Source: Galaxea fascicularis (lineage: Eukaryota > Cnidaria > Anthozoa > Scleractinia > Euphylliidae). Taken from it: a stretch of DNA of 64,000 bases. The notes under the pieces were generated by a model. It was not told where the DNA came from. It did not search any database and was given only the letters and a program-made list of their open reading frames with translations. Positions 31,562-43,257 of the stretch are shown piece by piece; position 1 is the stretch's first letter; every line of letters starts with the position of its first letter. The translations under genes were made by a program, and so were the position numbers. Location of the stretch: contig OX419341.1 in the NCBI GenBank assembly GCA_948470475.1, positions 10,813,100-10,877,099 of the forward strand, read 5' to 3'.

Positions 31562-31772
31562 TTAACTCTAAACCAACTCAACTCAAATCAAATGTTGGTT
31601 TTTGAGGAGAGGGGAAAACCGGCGTACCCGGAGAAAAAACTTCTCGGAGCAGAGCAGAGAACCAAAAAACTCAGCCCACCAGGAGCCTCCTGGCCCACTT
31701 ATGACGCCGAGTGCGGGAGTCGAACACATAGGTGGAAGGCGAGCGCTTTCACTACTGCGCCAACCCTGCAAA
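31562..31772 (-). mobile_element. tRNA-derived SINE, copy 3
   Basis: Reverse orientation of copies 1 and 2: gttggtttttgaggagaggg, cgtacccggagaaaaa, cggagcagagcagagaacc, and a tRNA-like head with ggagtcgaacacata and gagcgctttcactactgcgc. The tail (tcaactcaaatcaa) lies at the left, so the element is on the minus strand. Confidence 0.85.
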
Positions 31773-31774
31773 CA

Positions 31775-31900
31775 GATGTCGAATGCGATTAATTTTGCAC
31801 AAAGTAGAGAAAACACAGGACGCTAAAAAATCAATATGAGAGTCAAAAGTCAGGCCAAAGTCACGATAGATACCCAGATCTTTATAGAACCAAAAGTATC
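31775..31900 (-). pseudogene. LINE reverse transcriptase fragment next to SINE
   Basis: The minus frame reads KDLGIYRDFGLTFDSHIDFL then CKINRIRHLF, typical of the region just after the catalytic fingers of LINE reverse transcriptases. Only about 40 residues remain. The SINE at 31562-31772 abuts and truncates it. Confidence 0.5.
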
Positions 31901-32689
31901 TTAAAGGGGGGGATTTTAATATTGTTGACCCGTCAAGAACAAAACGCCGACGTTTCGACAATGTTGCCTTCATCAGGGCAAATGCGTGAAAACGTGAAGA
32001 GAGAGTGAGAGTGCTTGCATGCATGTGCAATTCAAAGGTGACAGACGGCAGGAAAGCAAAATCTTGGTTGAGTCCACTCGGGACCAAATTGGCAAAGTTA
32101 TGAATTTATCGCATCTTCTCGCGTTGTCTTTAGTCCTGTTCGGGTAGACCCGCTTAGATTACCGTATTCAAGTCGATGGTGCAGCCCAGCAAAAATGGCC
32201 GGCACTGGAAGAGTCACCTTCTTAGCGCTGTTTTCTCTTGATTCGAGAAAACCGAACAGCGCCAAGAATGTCAATCAAAAGGGGAACTTTAAATTCCAGA
32301 CAAAAAAAAAAACACCATTTCTCCGCCAATATTTAGTCTTTTTCAAAATATCTTTTTAAATTAGAGATCACACTTGCTTTAACCCAGTTCCAATACTATT
32401 CAGGTTTCAAGAAAGCACTAGATATGCGAGAAACATAATCAGAAACAGCACTCAGCTAGTGGGACCTATCGTCGTATGAATCGGGTCAGGAAGGCTACGA
32501 GCTACTGGCTCGTTTAACAATCGTAATGAGACTCAAGCAAAACCAGTTATTAGAGAAAGCCGAAGGCTGCATGCCATGAGGAGCCAGAGTACATTTAGTA
32601 CGAGAGAGTACACAGTGGTTTTGGTATGCGGTTTTGTAGTAAATTTTGATTTAGACATAGACTTGCCATGCTTGCAGAAGTTTCTAGCA

Positions 32690-33830
32690 GAAGTTTTAGA
32701 GGTAAATTAGCAGATGATACAAAATCTATTTTACTCTAATTCTAATTTAGCAGAACTCGAGTCCATTGTTAATTATAATCTGAAAATGGTCTCTGACTGG
32801 CTTATGGCGAATAAGGTTTCATTAAATATAGATAAGACAAATTTCATTATTTTCCATCCCCCTCAAAAGGTCAAAGGTCACTTAGTCAAATTGACAATTG
32901 ATAATAGGGAGATTGCACAAGAGAAATTTATTAAGTACTTGGGTCTCATCATTGATTCACATCTCAGTTGGAAGTATCACATTTTACACATTTCAAAAAA
33001 GATTAAGAGATGTATTGGCATACTATCTAAGATAAGGTACTCTGTGACCGATGTGGTCCTTGTACAGCTGTATTACTCACTTATATATCCTTTCCTGACT
33101 TATAGTCTAATAACCTGGGGGACTACATATCAAACAACTCTCTTACCTCTTATCACCTTGCAAAAAAGAGCCGTCAGAATAATAACATTCTCAGAATATA
33201 ATTGCCACTCTAGTCCACTCTTTCGGAAATTAAAACTACTTAAACTAAGTGACTTATTATACTTGTATTGTGCTTTATTCATGTATGACTATTACTCCAA
33301 CAGACTGCCCTTAATTTTTAACGATTTCTTTATGAGTATCAACAAAGTGCATCAATATCAAACCAGACTGGCAAGTAAGATTTCATACTATCTGCCCAAA
33401 GCGAGGACCAATTATGGCAAATTTAACATTCGCTTCTCTGGAGTTAAAGTCTGGAATTCCATTGAAGACTCACTAAAATCTAAAAGTCGTACTTGTTTTA
33501 AGATCAGCATAAAAGAATCACTTATCTCCAACTACTGACTGGTTCATTGATGTACTTTATTTTCCAGTTCTTGTGTGTACACATCCCCTTGTCTATTGTT
33601 ATTTGTGTGTACGTGTGTGTGTGTAAACGTAATCCTGTCTATTGCTCTATGTTCAGTAAGTGTATTAGCAAATTTTTTTTCCGCTTGGCCCAGCCACTTA
33701 GCTCGATTAGCTTTGCTATTTCTAAGTGGCTGTGCTCTTTTCTATTGTAATTTTTTATCTCTTGTATTTGTCTACACTGTGTAATTTCCGGGCACGAAAA
33801 TAAAGATTGTTGTTGTTGTTGTTGTTGCAG
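32690..33830 (+). mobile_element. 5'-truncated LINE (non-LTR retrotransposon)
   Basis: Begins at the catalytic box of the reverse transcriptase (ADDT), reads through the thumb and C-terminal region, then a short 3' UTR, and ends in a (TTG)n tail at 33810-33829. 5' truncation plus a simple-repeat tail is the usual outcome of target-primed reverse transcription. Clade not determined; the C-terminal layout suggests a CR1/L2/jockey-type element. Confidence 0.85.
32714..33538 (+). pseudogene. LINE reverse transcriptase C-terminal ORF
   Basis: 274 codons with WLMANKVSLNIDKTNFIIF, KYLGLIIDSHLSWKYHI and LQKRAVRIITFSEYNCHSSP, the thumb and connection part of a LINE reverse transcriptase. The YADD-type box just upstream (gcagatgatacaaaatc) is one base out of frame, apparently because of an extra A, so even this remnant lacks an intact active site. 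The ORF ends naturally at 33538. Confidence 0.85.
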
Positions 33831-33839
33831 GCAGCATGC

Positions 33840-35200
33840 TAAAGTTCTTCATCAAACTGTTAGTTAAAAACAGTCCCTCTCAGGACTACACTCACCCGAA
33901 CGATCGTAGTTCACTCAAATACAAAGTAAAACTTAGCAGCCCAGTGTAGACTAAATTGTTTCACGATTTTTACGACCTCAGGTCCATGACGATATCTCGA
34001 CTACCAGACCAACGCTTTTCGTCAGTTTAGTCAATGATTCTTGAGTGGCTTTTCAGCTTACCACCTGAACTTATGAGATATTCTTATCACTCGAAGCCAC
34101 ATCCCACAAGCTTCACATTTTCCTCAGTTACGTTTGTTAAGGAAAGGTCTTCTTTAATTATCCCGGCCGTTCCAGTATCCATTTCAAATAAAAATACATG
34201 ATAAAATAAAATGACGTTCACGTTTTTAGGCTTGGGTTAGCTTACCCCAGTCGCCAGAGGTTATTTCGTTCGCTGCACATGTTCTTTACGAATACCAAGA
34301 GGTCGCATGGTGCAAGGAGCAGAACCTTTGGCATCGAGAGTAGGGCCTGCTCCAATTTTACGGAAACTCCAAACAACCACACAGAGTAGAATAAAACCAA
34401 AGTTGTCCATGACTATCATACATTTCTCTGCAAATATCCGAGGATTTCTTGTCTGATATCCGCAATTTGGAAACAACAATAGGTCATTGGACATTGCCTG
34501 ACCAAATTTTAAAAATGTCCGGCCAATTTCACATTGGACGACATGATGTCCGAACACGATTCCAAACAAATCAAAATTCCGTATCGAATTACGTTATGCT
34601 AATTAATGTCTGGTCAAATTGGTAAAATGTCCGACCAAAAGGAAGATTTGAAAGGACAAATGTTCTTTTATGGAAGAAAAATTATTTCCAGCACTGTATG
34701 AACCACTACGCCGCACGGGGCGTGATGTTCCACGCCACGACGGCCCACGTCTTTGCTATTTAGTGTCTCTCACTGTTTGCTAGCTTGATGATGCATACAC
34801 ACTGAATACAATAAAATAACACTTTCAAGTCATCAACACTTCTGTTTTATCATGCTGTCTTTGGCTTGATCAGAAAATAAAATAAAATGAAAGAAATACT
34901 TAGTAGGTTGATATCAAACATGACAGGACACAATTTATGTCCTGTTAGGATTGCCACAGCAGAGATAATTGAGCATTTGTATTCATGCTCAAATGACGCT
35001 ATAAACCACCACCTGATATTAAACGTGTTGTATTTTTTGTTTAATTAACATATCCATCGGCAGATGGCGAGACTTAAAGAGATAAGATGGCAGTAAATTA
35101 TTCCTATTTGAGAAAAGTTCGTTTATTTTTCATATTTCAACCACAAAAATTATGCTTTGCCCTGAAGAGGCAGCTAATAATCACAACATGAAAAATTGTT
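33840..35200. other. Unassigned spacer
   Basis: A 102-codon minus open frame (34261-34569) and repeated tgtccgaccaaatt words near 34500-34640 are the only features. No domain recognised; not called as a gene. Confidence 0.3.
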
Positions 35201-35219
35201 TTTCCTAAAATTAGAAGTG

Positions 35220-35775
35220 AACTTGTACGAGAAACGTAGACAGATATTGGCTTTTTAATACATTATTTGATAACACCGCGAGAGAGGTTGTTTAAAAAAA
35301 ACATAACTTGTAGTAGAGAAATAAATGACAATATGGTAACTTCAGTCCCACTGTAACAGAAGTTGAAACCTAACTTTATCTGTTAATATATCAACTTTCG
35401 TCTTACAATATGTGGTCAGTGCTCATTTGGTTGTAACGCGTAGGAGTCACTTTATAGGAATTAATTGACTTTCTCACCCATTACCCGATTCAGAACTGTA
35501 AAAATACAAAGAACCACCACAAAGATTAATCATGAAACATCGACCGACACTAAGGTACACCCCGGGGTACACGCATTTCAACCTACCTCATCACCAAGCG
35601 ACCGAGTCGCAGCTATAAAATTCATAACCCATTCCAAACTAATGCTAAAAGAAGGAACGACAAACGGACAGCACGACCACGACCAGCAACAGCCACTGCT
35701 ACCAGTATTGGAAATTGCGACAATCTGCAACAGGAGGCCTGTTCATTCAACCGGAGCACATCACTTAAATTAAGG
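35220..35775 (+). repeat. Inverted pair, left copy
   Basis: Matches the reverse complement of 39640-40210 in order over about 550 bp: atattggcttt, tttgataaca, gagaaataa(a/c)tgacaata, cagaagttgaaacctaac, cctcatcaccaagcgac and cagccactgctacca. Divergence is considerable. The + strand open frame 35465-35773 (TNGQHDHDQQQPLLP) has a counterpart in the other copy. Confidence 0.75.
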
Positions 35776-35779
35776 CCTG

Positions 35780-38700
35780 TTTTATGGAAGGATATGTAAA
35801 CACTTTTGATAGCAAACGTTAGAAGAATGAGGAAACAAAACAACGAAACAATGAAAAAATCGCAGACGGCATTTTTTGTGGGCGAAGTGGGAGGAAACAT
35901 CACGTGAATGGAGCAACGAACGTAAAGAAGGCAAAGCCCTGAGTTTCGCTTTTGCTCTTAATATATGTTACGAATTTCATTTTCAATATTAAATTCTGCA
36001 AATACTAAGCTTTCAGAACATGTATAGGTTGCCGGGGTTTCTCTGCAAACGCCAGCGTTAATGCTCTATTAATTTCTAAACGCATTAATTTCAGGTATAA
36101 AGCGGCTCAAATTCGCGAACAATAGGTATTGCTATAGTTGATCGTTTTTGACCTTGTATGGTCAAAAACGATATAGGCTAAAACAAAGACTTTTTAAACA
36201 CGCGAAGGAAATTCAAAATTTCCGATTACTATTCACGTGGGAGACTTGAATCGTCGGCGAGACCGAAGTGAGGAGCAATTTGCACCCTGGGAGAGGGTCA
36301 GAGTTATAATTCACGGATGAGCGAAAGTTTTGTTCGCGAGGCATACTCCAGCTGAGTTGATCGGATAACAATGCAGAAAAGTAATGAAATCGCTGCTGCA
36401 ACAATCGCACTAGTTTAGTTCTCATGGCTTTTAAATGCGCTTCGTTCTGCGTAAGCAAAAGTTTCGCTTGCAACGCATACTCTGGCCGAGTAATTGTGTA
36501 TCAGCAAAGCACTTTATCAACTGCTTCAACAATTTCACTGACCGAGTTCTCGCGCTTTTAACGTGCTTCATTCTCAAAGAGATTCGTTCAATTCTCGCGC
36601 CGCAGAAATAATTGTTGCGCAAATGAATTATTTTCTTTATTCGTTTCTCCCATAATACAATTTTCCTTGAGTTAGCACTGAAGGTTTCCCTCATGGTGTC
36701 CAACGTTGCCACACTAGCAGCTAAATACATTGCCAGCGTATCGCAATCATTGCAAATGCAATAAGATAAACAACTTATTGGTCCGACTCAAATAACCGTG
36801 CTGACAGAAAGAGTGGAGGAGAAGTTGGACCTAATAAGATGAAATGTGTTTTGTGCAACTTCTCTCGCAACGAAACATTGCAAAGTGTAACACATACAGC
36901 GCCTTTAGGGTGCATGTCGTGTTTACTGCCGCCCAAACGGACAGGCCTTAAATAGGACTCAGCTGTATGCATGGATGTCATCTATTTCGACCTCCAGGAT
37001 TAAAGACCCGCACCAATGATGTCATAAGTCAATGTATAAAACAAATAGATTCCATATGTCAGCGTATGTGCTCTAATAACGTGCGAAGTGACGCGCACGT
37101 CAAAACGTGGCAAGAACATCAATCAAGTCGTAGAGCTGCTTTGTTCAGTCTTACACGTTTTGACGTTATCCGCACGTTATCACAGTACACACGCACTGCC
37201 AAATGGACTTAATTTGTTAAATGTTATCCCATCGCTACTGGACGTATGTCGGTCGACTTAGTAGAGAGAAAATGAGAGCAAAATGGCTTTTAATGGATGC
37301 TATTGCGCGCACCATACCTTGTATTATTTGTGAAACCGTATGAAGTCAAGTTAAAGAGCAGTGTACTGCATCTTAATTTTCCAGGTAGTTTTGAAGTTTA
37401 CAGAAAGTCACATGCAGGCCTATAGGGTAGGCCATCTGATGGCCTAGCCCAGGTTTACACTGGGGATGACCCATAGTAGGTGTCAGAAATAGATTTCGTT
37501 AATTTATAGATTTCGTTACTCACACGTGATTTGTACTCTTGTCTAGTTATCCAATCGGAGCACGATGTCTTGATTGACATCTGATCTCGGATTTTTACTT
37601 CGCACATGTTCTGTAGACTTGGAAGGAAAATCAGTAGAAAAGTCAGTCGGAAATCTGTTAGGAAAATCGGTCGGAAAGACTTCAAATCCGTAGGGAGAAC
37701 GTCAAGAATAAAGTCTTGTGGAAGTCTAGAGGAGGTATCTTTTTCCTCTCTCACAGTAGGTTTTGTCGCCGGGTTTGTTTAGACGCAGACCGGATAACTG
37801 CGGATGGCGGATAGCTGACTCAAACTAGTCAAAAGATAAACATTTATTTCGGGCCAAATGATTAAATGAGCTGTCACATGTGACTGGTTTGGAAAAAAGT
37901 ATTTCCTTTCTCCACCTCTCTCCTCCCACCGTAATGAAAAGAATTATTTTGTCTCTAGTCTCCCCCGGCCCTCGTAGGCGTTTTTAGTGTCGGCACGCAA
38001 CACTGAAGCGGCGTCTCATCACAGTCAACCCGCTAATTTCAGAGAAAGTGTTGACAATATTCGTAAGGGGCTTGCTTCTACTCGCTTTTTTTGTTACGTT
38101 TTCATTAATATCCGTCCGTTTGGACATTTTTTTTTTCATTTGTTTGTGCAACGGTTACACAATATCAGCTGAATCTGGATTCGAGATCAGTGCAGAGTCT
38201 GAATTCCACTCCACTCCGGGTCCACTGCTGGCCAAAAAATTCTTGGATTCCGTATTCCGGAATGTACTGAGTTGATAAGTTGCAGAGCTCTCAAGTCTCA
38301 CGCATTGAGCGTGAGACTCACGCAATCAAATTCTTACGCTCTCACGCTGAAACTATTATTTCTCACGCATTTAAGATTCCTTACTGCTTTAGTGAAGTTC
38401 CTTCATAATAAAGTATATTTTATGATATAATTTAAGTCCTTGTTTGGTTTGTACGCGCTTCGAACACTTTACTCTTTTGCAGAAAATTCTGGGATCTAAA
38501 TAGTTACTTCTAAACTGCATCACATTTCTGCTCAGAATGAAGGAAAACACGTCTTAGCTTCCATTTTTCAAAATTTTCAGACCCCCCTAGTAAAGTGACG
38601 CCTGCGCCATCACAAACATCGGCGACGCCGTCGAAAATCTCATTCTTTGCCAACAAATCAACTTGAGAGCTCTGAAGTTGATAGGCCATCTTATTAGGGC

Positions 38701-39395
38701 TCTATGAAATCGATTTAACTTCAGTTGTCTCTATTTCTGAGGTTATGCGACCTTTCCCGAGGTTGATCCCTACTAGCGAGGGTCGGCTGTACCTGTCTTC
38801 ATGTAGAAATATTATATAGCCCTAGGTTGGCCAGTGTTGTGCTGAAAAGGGTCATATCCCCTCCAAGTGAGCAGTCCCAAAGGTACAAGATGGGAAAGAA
38901 ATGGCTATTGTATATAAATCGTTTGCTCATAATTCATCCCGATTGCCACTTTTTACAGCAAATATTGGCTAGTATTGAGCAAATTAACCCGTTTCTGTTA
39001 TGGAAAGGTAGGCCCCTGCCAAGTGGATCGTTTCTATATTGTTTATGCTAAACCCACTTGCATTAGGTCTTTGAAAACCCTGCGGGTAAACTAGATTGAA
39101 CTTGAAGTCATGTAAAGCTTTCCATCTTTGTGTTTCCGTACCCTACCGGAATTATCTTAAACCTAATTACTCCCCTTGTTGAACTAGAGTTCAGAAGTTT
39201 AGCATTTCTAAGTAAGTTACTTTATTTTTTTCATGCTTATTTCCAGGAAGCTTAGGCTTAACTTAATTTAAAACCTATTTTTTAGAACCGGAATTGTACT
39301 GAACTCGTAATCACAAATAGTTCATGCATTATTATTGTTGTATGTAAATGACGATGACGTTAGTTCATCACCCGCCCACAGGCATTGTGATGATT
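35780..39395. other. Unassigned region between inverted copies
   Basis: No coding exon convincingly recognised. A repeat-like segment at about 37000-37260 has inverted similarity (aaaacgtg / cacgttttgacgt). A hydrophobic open frame near 38048 begins with GTG and has no upstream Met, so it is not called. Confidence 0.3.
36139..36172. other. Perfect short hairpin
   Basis: atcgtttttgacc, a 6-base loop, then ggtcaaaaacgat: a 13-bp perfect stem. Isolated; purpose unknown. Confidence 0.6.
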
Positions 39396-39400
39396 GTATA

Positions 39401-39579
39401 GACCCTATGCAAAAATGGCTGCCTTTAAATTACTCTTTTGTTCATATTCAAAATAGCCCAACTAACCTCGCTCGGGATAACAAATTCTTTAGAATTTGTG
39501 TCTCCAAAACGAGGTTAGTTGGGCTATTTTGAATATGAACAAAAGAATAATTTAAAGGCAGCCATTTTTGCATATGGTC
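39401..39579. mobile_element. Perfectly folding MITE with TA target site
   Basis: Long inverted arms, gaccctatgcaaaaatggct ... taacctcg, and the inverse, about 68 bp each with very few mismatches. TA flanks both ends (39399-39400, 39580-39581), as for Tc1/mariner-derived MITEs. The loop is only about 40 bp. Confidence 0.88.
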
Positions 39580-39639
39580 TATTATTTGCCTGCTTGATGG
39601 CAAGAGCGGAGTGTGGAACTGTCACGAAAAGAATGCGAA

Positions 39640-40210
39640 CAGAAGGTGAGGTGCTACGGTTCAATGAATAGACTTCCTGTAGCAACAATACTGGTTGGTA
39701 GCAATGGCTGTAGCCGATCATGGTTGGGCTGTCCATTTTTCGGTCCTTCTTCTTGCTGTCGCTTTGGATTGGGGCATGAATTTTAAAGCCGCTGCTTCGT
39801 CGCTTGGTGATGAGGTTGGTGGAAATGCGCCTAGCCTATGCTAAGCTATTCAGTACTATCTTGCCGTAAGTCGGCAATCTTTGAAAAGGTTGATCATGTT
39901 TTCCCAGACCGATGAGGCGAGAAAGTGTATTTTCAATAATCTTACTGAGACCCGCTACAACCAAAATGAGCACCACATATGGCAATTATAATCTTAAAGT
40001 GCACAATCCTTTAATTAAGATTACAAAGAACAATCTCAATCGGGCTCAATCGTATAAAGACTTTATTTATCCCACATGTTAGGTTTCAACTTCTGTTGCA
40101 TTGGAAAGTTACTATATTGTCAGTTATTTCTCGACTACAAGCTATATTTTATTGAAAGTTACCCGCTCTCCTGCTGTTATCAAATCATGCTAAAGCCAAT
40201 ATACTTGACG
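39640..40210 (-). repeat. Inverted pair, right copy
   Basis: Reverse-complement partner of 35220-35775. The minus frame here reads SHCYQPVLLLQEVYSLNRS, while the left copy keeps a similar frame in part, so the unit may once have been coding. The MITE at 39401-39579 lies just beyond this copy. Confidence 0.75.
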
Positions 40211-40656
40211 TAATGTTTTCGCCATTCTTCTGAATGAAGTTTCTCCAAATGTGGAGAAGTTCATACCTAATTTTAAGTAAAAGCATTTAAGACCATATTT
40301 CAATGTTGTGATAATATTACTCACTACCTCTTCACCACAATTAAAAAGAGCAGAGTAATTTTTATGGCTGAAGGTTAAAAATAAATGCACTTTTTTTAAT
40401 GAGGGCTATAATTTGTTGTCATCCTTGCTTATTCCCTTGTAAGTCTCACACTTGATGCCATCTGCCAATCCATATGGTATTCAAAGGGCTCCTGTGAATA
40501 CTAAAACTTGGTCTTAGACACTTTCAACATGAATGGAATGAATGTTTTTAAGTCTCTAATAAACTTGAACTTCGACTTTGAACTTGAATGTTACAGCTAG
40601 ACTGTTGAGTTAAACTTTAAAAGTGATCAACATGCCTTGGTAAAAGAAAACCACTA

Positions 40657-40674
40657 TATATATATATATATATG
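40657..40674. repeat. (TA)n microsatellite
   Basis: Uninterrupted ta dinucleotides ending before tggtgcacc. Confidence 0.9.
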
Positions 40675-40967
40675 GTGCACCAATAATTCAGTTGGCTAGG
40701 ATGAGACCTAATGGTTGAAACAGGTGTTTACTGATGACTGCTTATATACACTGGAGTTCCCATTTATTTTTGGAAATCAGGGATGTTTGGTGTAGAATAC
40801 ATATATTGCATGTTGATTACAGATTTATTGCAGCCACTAGTACTTTAAGTTACATGCATTTACCCTTATGTGTGATCAAACTACACATGATTTTGGCAAA
40901 GTTTCAGAACATGGGCTTTTTTAGAAATATAATAATTTAAAAACAAATTTTTTCAGAAAAATTTCAG

Positions 40968-41273
40968 TGATTTCAAGGTATATTTTTATGTTCCAGGAGA
41001 AACCTATTCTTAAGAATTATGCAGTTGGGCAAACAGCAAGGATGACGTATACACCAAGAACAAGAGAACTTTTCCAGAGTAGCCTGAAATTTGGTCATTG
41101 GACATGCAATAAATCAATTATTGTGACAAACAATTATATTGCTATTGGAAAGAGCAGAGAAAAAGGAAGGTTGTGGTTAAGGATTAAGAATGTGAACACA
41201 AATAACTCAGGACTTTATTCATTCACGGTCAATGAAACTGTGATGAGACAATGGCAGCTGCATGTCACAGAAG
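40968..41273 (+). CDS. Ig-like domain exon of a receptor-like gene
   Basis: Encodes an immunoglobulin-fold domain: PILKNYAVGQTARMTYTP forms the first strands, then FGHWTC, and GRLWLRIKNVNTNNSGLYSF matches the L-x-I-x-N-V-x-x-x-D-S-G-x-Y signature of strands E-F, with Asn for Asp. It ends in gaag|gtgagt, phase 1. With the acceptor at 40966-40967 the exon also begins in phase 1, typical of shuffled Ig exons; an alternative acceptor at 40995-40996 would start it at 40997 in phase 0. Likely part of a cell-surface adhesion protein or receptor. No upstream exon or signal peptide is identified in the window, so the gene start is unknown. Confidence 0.65.
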
Positions 41274-41505
41274 GTGAGTTGAGAATGTTTCATCCTCGTG
41301 AAGATGATATTGATGCAGGAAACAACAGTTTAATGACTATTGCTTTTAATACAGAATGTCTCTGTGACAGAAAAATGTAGGGTAATTTTTCACTTTGTAC
41401 TTTATCTGGAAGTACTGGTGATTAGGTCAAACTACTACTAATTTTAGTGAAATGTTCCAAATAGTATAGTACCATTTTAATAAATTATTATTGTTAGATA
41501 TGTTG

Positions 41506-41671
41506 TAGGTCAAATAATGAAATTCAAGTTAAAATGATGTTAACCTAGGTTGAAATCAATTTCCTTTGTCTCCTAACCTCATGGGTCAAGAGTAATGAGG
41601 GTTAGGAGACAAATTAAATTGAGAATCAACCCAGGTTGAAATCATTTTAACCTGAACTTCATTTTGACCTA
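41506..41671. mobile_element. Palindromic MITE in intron of the Ig gene
   Basis: Ends taggtcaaa ... ttttgaccta. Inner arms aaaatgatgttaacctaggt / acccaggttgaaatcatttt, and tgtctcctaacctcat / gagggttaggagaca. Confidence 0.8.
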
Positions 41672-41927
41672 GTCAACACAACACAAAAATCAACAAAGTC
41701 TTGGGACACTTACAGGGGATTAAACCTTGCACGTGAAATCTCCTCATCCCTCTTTACACCCCATCTACCAAATGCAATACGGAATTAACACCCCACAAAA
41801 ACATCAAAAAGGCAATTGGCCTATCATAGGGATTCCAGAATATCAGATTCTTAGAATATAAAGTTGTAGTAAGAACAGTATAGATGCTCTATAAGTGAAC
41901 ATGCACAAAAATGTGGTATGATTTCAG

Positions 41928-41996
41928 AATTACCACCTTCTCTTCAAGGAGGTCAAAAAACGATGCTGCCTTGTGGAGGACCTCGCCCTGGTGAAG
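41928..41996 (+). CDS. Linker exon of the Ig/FN3 gene (69 bp)
   Basis: Acceptor gatttcag, donor gaag|gtaggt, phase 1 to 1. Codes LPPSLQGGQKTMLPCGGPRP, a short Pro/Gly-rich linker with one Cys. Recognised by reading frame, phase and splice sites rather than by a domain, so support is moderate. Confidence 0.5.
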
Positions 41997-42121
41997 GTAG
42001 GTGTAAATACGAAGTAAAGTAAGAAATTTGTGAGTTTCATCCATCCATGCATTCATCTGTCTGTCTGTTCATTCATTTGTTCATTCATGAACCTACTGAA
42101 TGATTGACTGACACATCTAGA

Positions 42122-43257
42122 TGTAACCAAGCTCGAACATACGTGATAAAGCAATTTTTCGGTTTCGCTTTGTGGTTCCGTTTATCTCGGTTCCCACAGA
42201 AAATATTCGTTTCGGTTATGTTTTGTGGTTGTCAAGCTCTGCCATATTTCTCCCACATAACACATGTGCAGGAAGACAACTGATTAAATTTATCACACTT
42301 TAATGTGCCGGCTTTGCTTTAGAAAACCGCTAGGATTACTGTTTCTTTATTTATTGTGCTGCTAGAGCACGTATACAGTTTGTGGTGCATCGAGACACAG
42401 AAAACGGAAACGTTTCATCTGTTCGTGGCTTACCTAGCCATGGTTGACCAATCGTACCGTAGAAAACAGGATGTCAGCCATAAGTTTCTTTGAGTTCGTT
42501 GTTTATTGTGCTAAACGGGTACATAAGACACCCAACGCGCCTTTATTACACACAAGTTAGAGTCCATCGTCGAGCGAACATCTAGTTTTCCGAGTTCTTT
42601 CAGAGTTCTCCCCTCGCACGGAGTGGGTAAGTGTTTTCCCTTTGTATTTTCCTTCGGTGCTCGTTCCTTAGTTCTCGTTCGAGGACGTAGCTCCCGAAAT
42701 ATCTACGATCGTTTCGCGTTATTCCCCATGTTTTCTCGTTGTTCCCGTACCTGGTTCGCTCCAGTAGTTTTCCCTTTTGTATTAGAGCTTATCTTCCACT
42801 AGGTTTCGTTTTAGTTCTGGTTTTATCACTATTTTACGAACGATTCTAGCGTGTTTCGTCTCTGTAGTTTCTGCGAGCACATGTTGCTTCGCGAGTTCTC
42901 GATCATATTACTAGTCACGTGTTATTGTCACAGTTTCCCTGCGTGACGTTACACTCGCTTAGTCTGTTTACGTTACTCGTGTAGTTTTATTCTTGTAGTT
43001 TTCTGGTTGTTGTTTTAGTTATTCGTTTTCCCTAGTTTGCTATTTTTATACTCGCAGTTTAGTAATTTTAGCGCGTTTTATCCTCAGCGCTATTGCCCTT
43101 TTCTTCTTAGCCTTTTTGTCGCCCTTGTGCTTGATCATTTGTTCGATCATATGTTTGTATTCGTCTGTGTTGTTTGGTTATTAAATTCACATATATTCGG
43201 AGTTCATACTTGTCTTCGTTACTCGCTACCCACTCTACTCGCGCGGCCTCGGTCACA
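42122..43257. mobile_element. Possible solo LTR (1.1 kb)
   Basis: Begins TGTAACC and ends GGTCACA, LTR-like short inverted ends, with pyrimidine-rich non-coding sequence between and attaaa before the right end. It interrupts a stretch of attcat / gagt simple repeats. I do not find a target duplication, so this is tentative. Confidence 0.35.

Noticed and set aside
34261..34569. 102-codon minus open frame
   Set aside because: No recognisable domain, no clear splice sites, and surrounding DNA is repeat-like.
35465..35773. 102-codon open frame as a gene
   Set aside because: Part of the diverged inverted pair, and the other copy does not keep the same frame throughout.
38048..38275. Hydrophobic open frame that looked like a signal-peptide exon for the Ig gene
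   Set aside because: It begins with GTG, has no Met upstream in frame and no donor in the right phase.
42122..43257. Confident solo LTR call
   Set aside because: LTR-like ends but no matching target duplication; kept only as a low-confidence feature.
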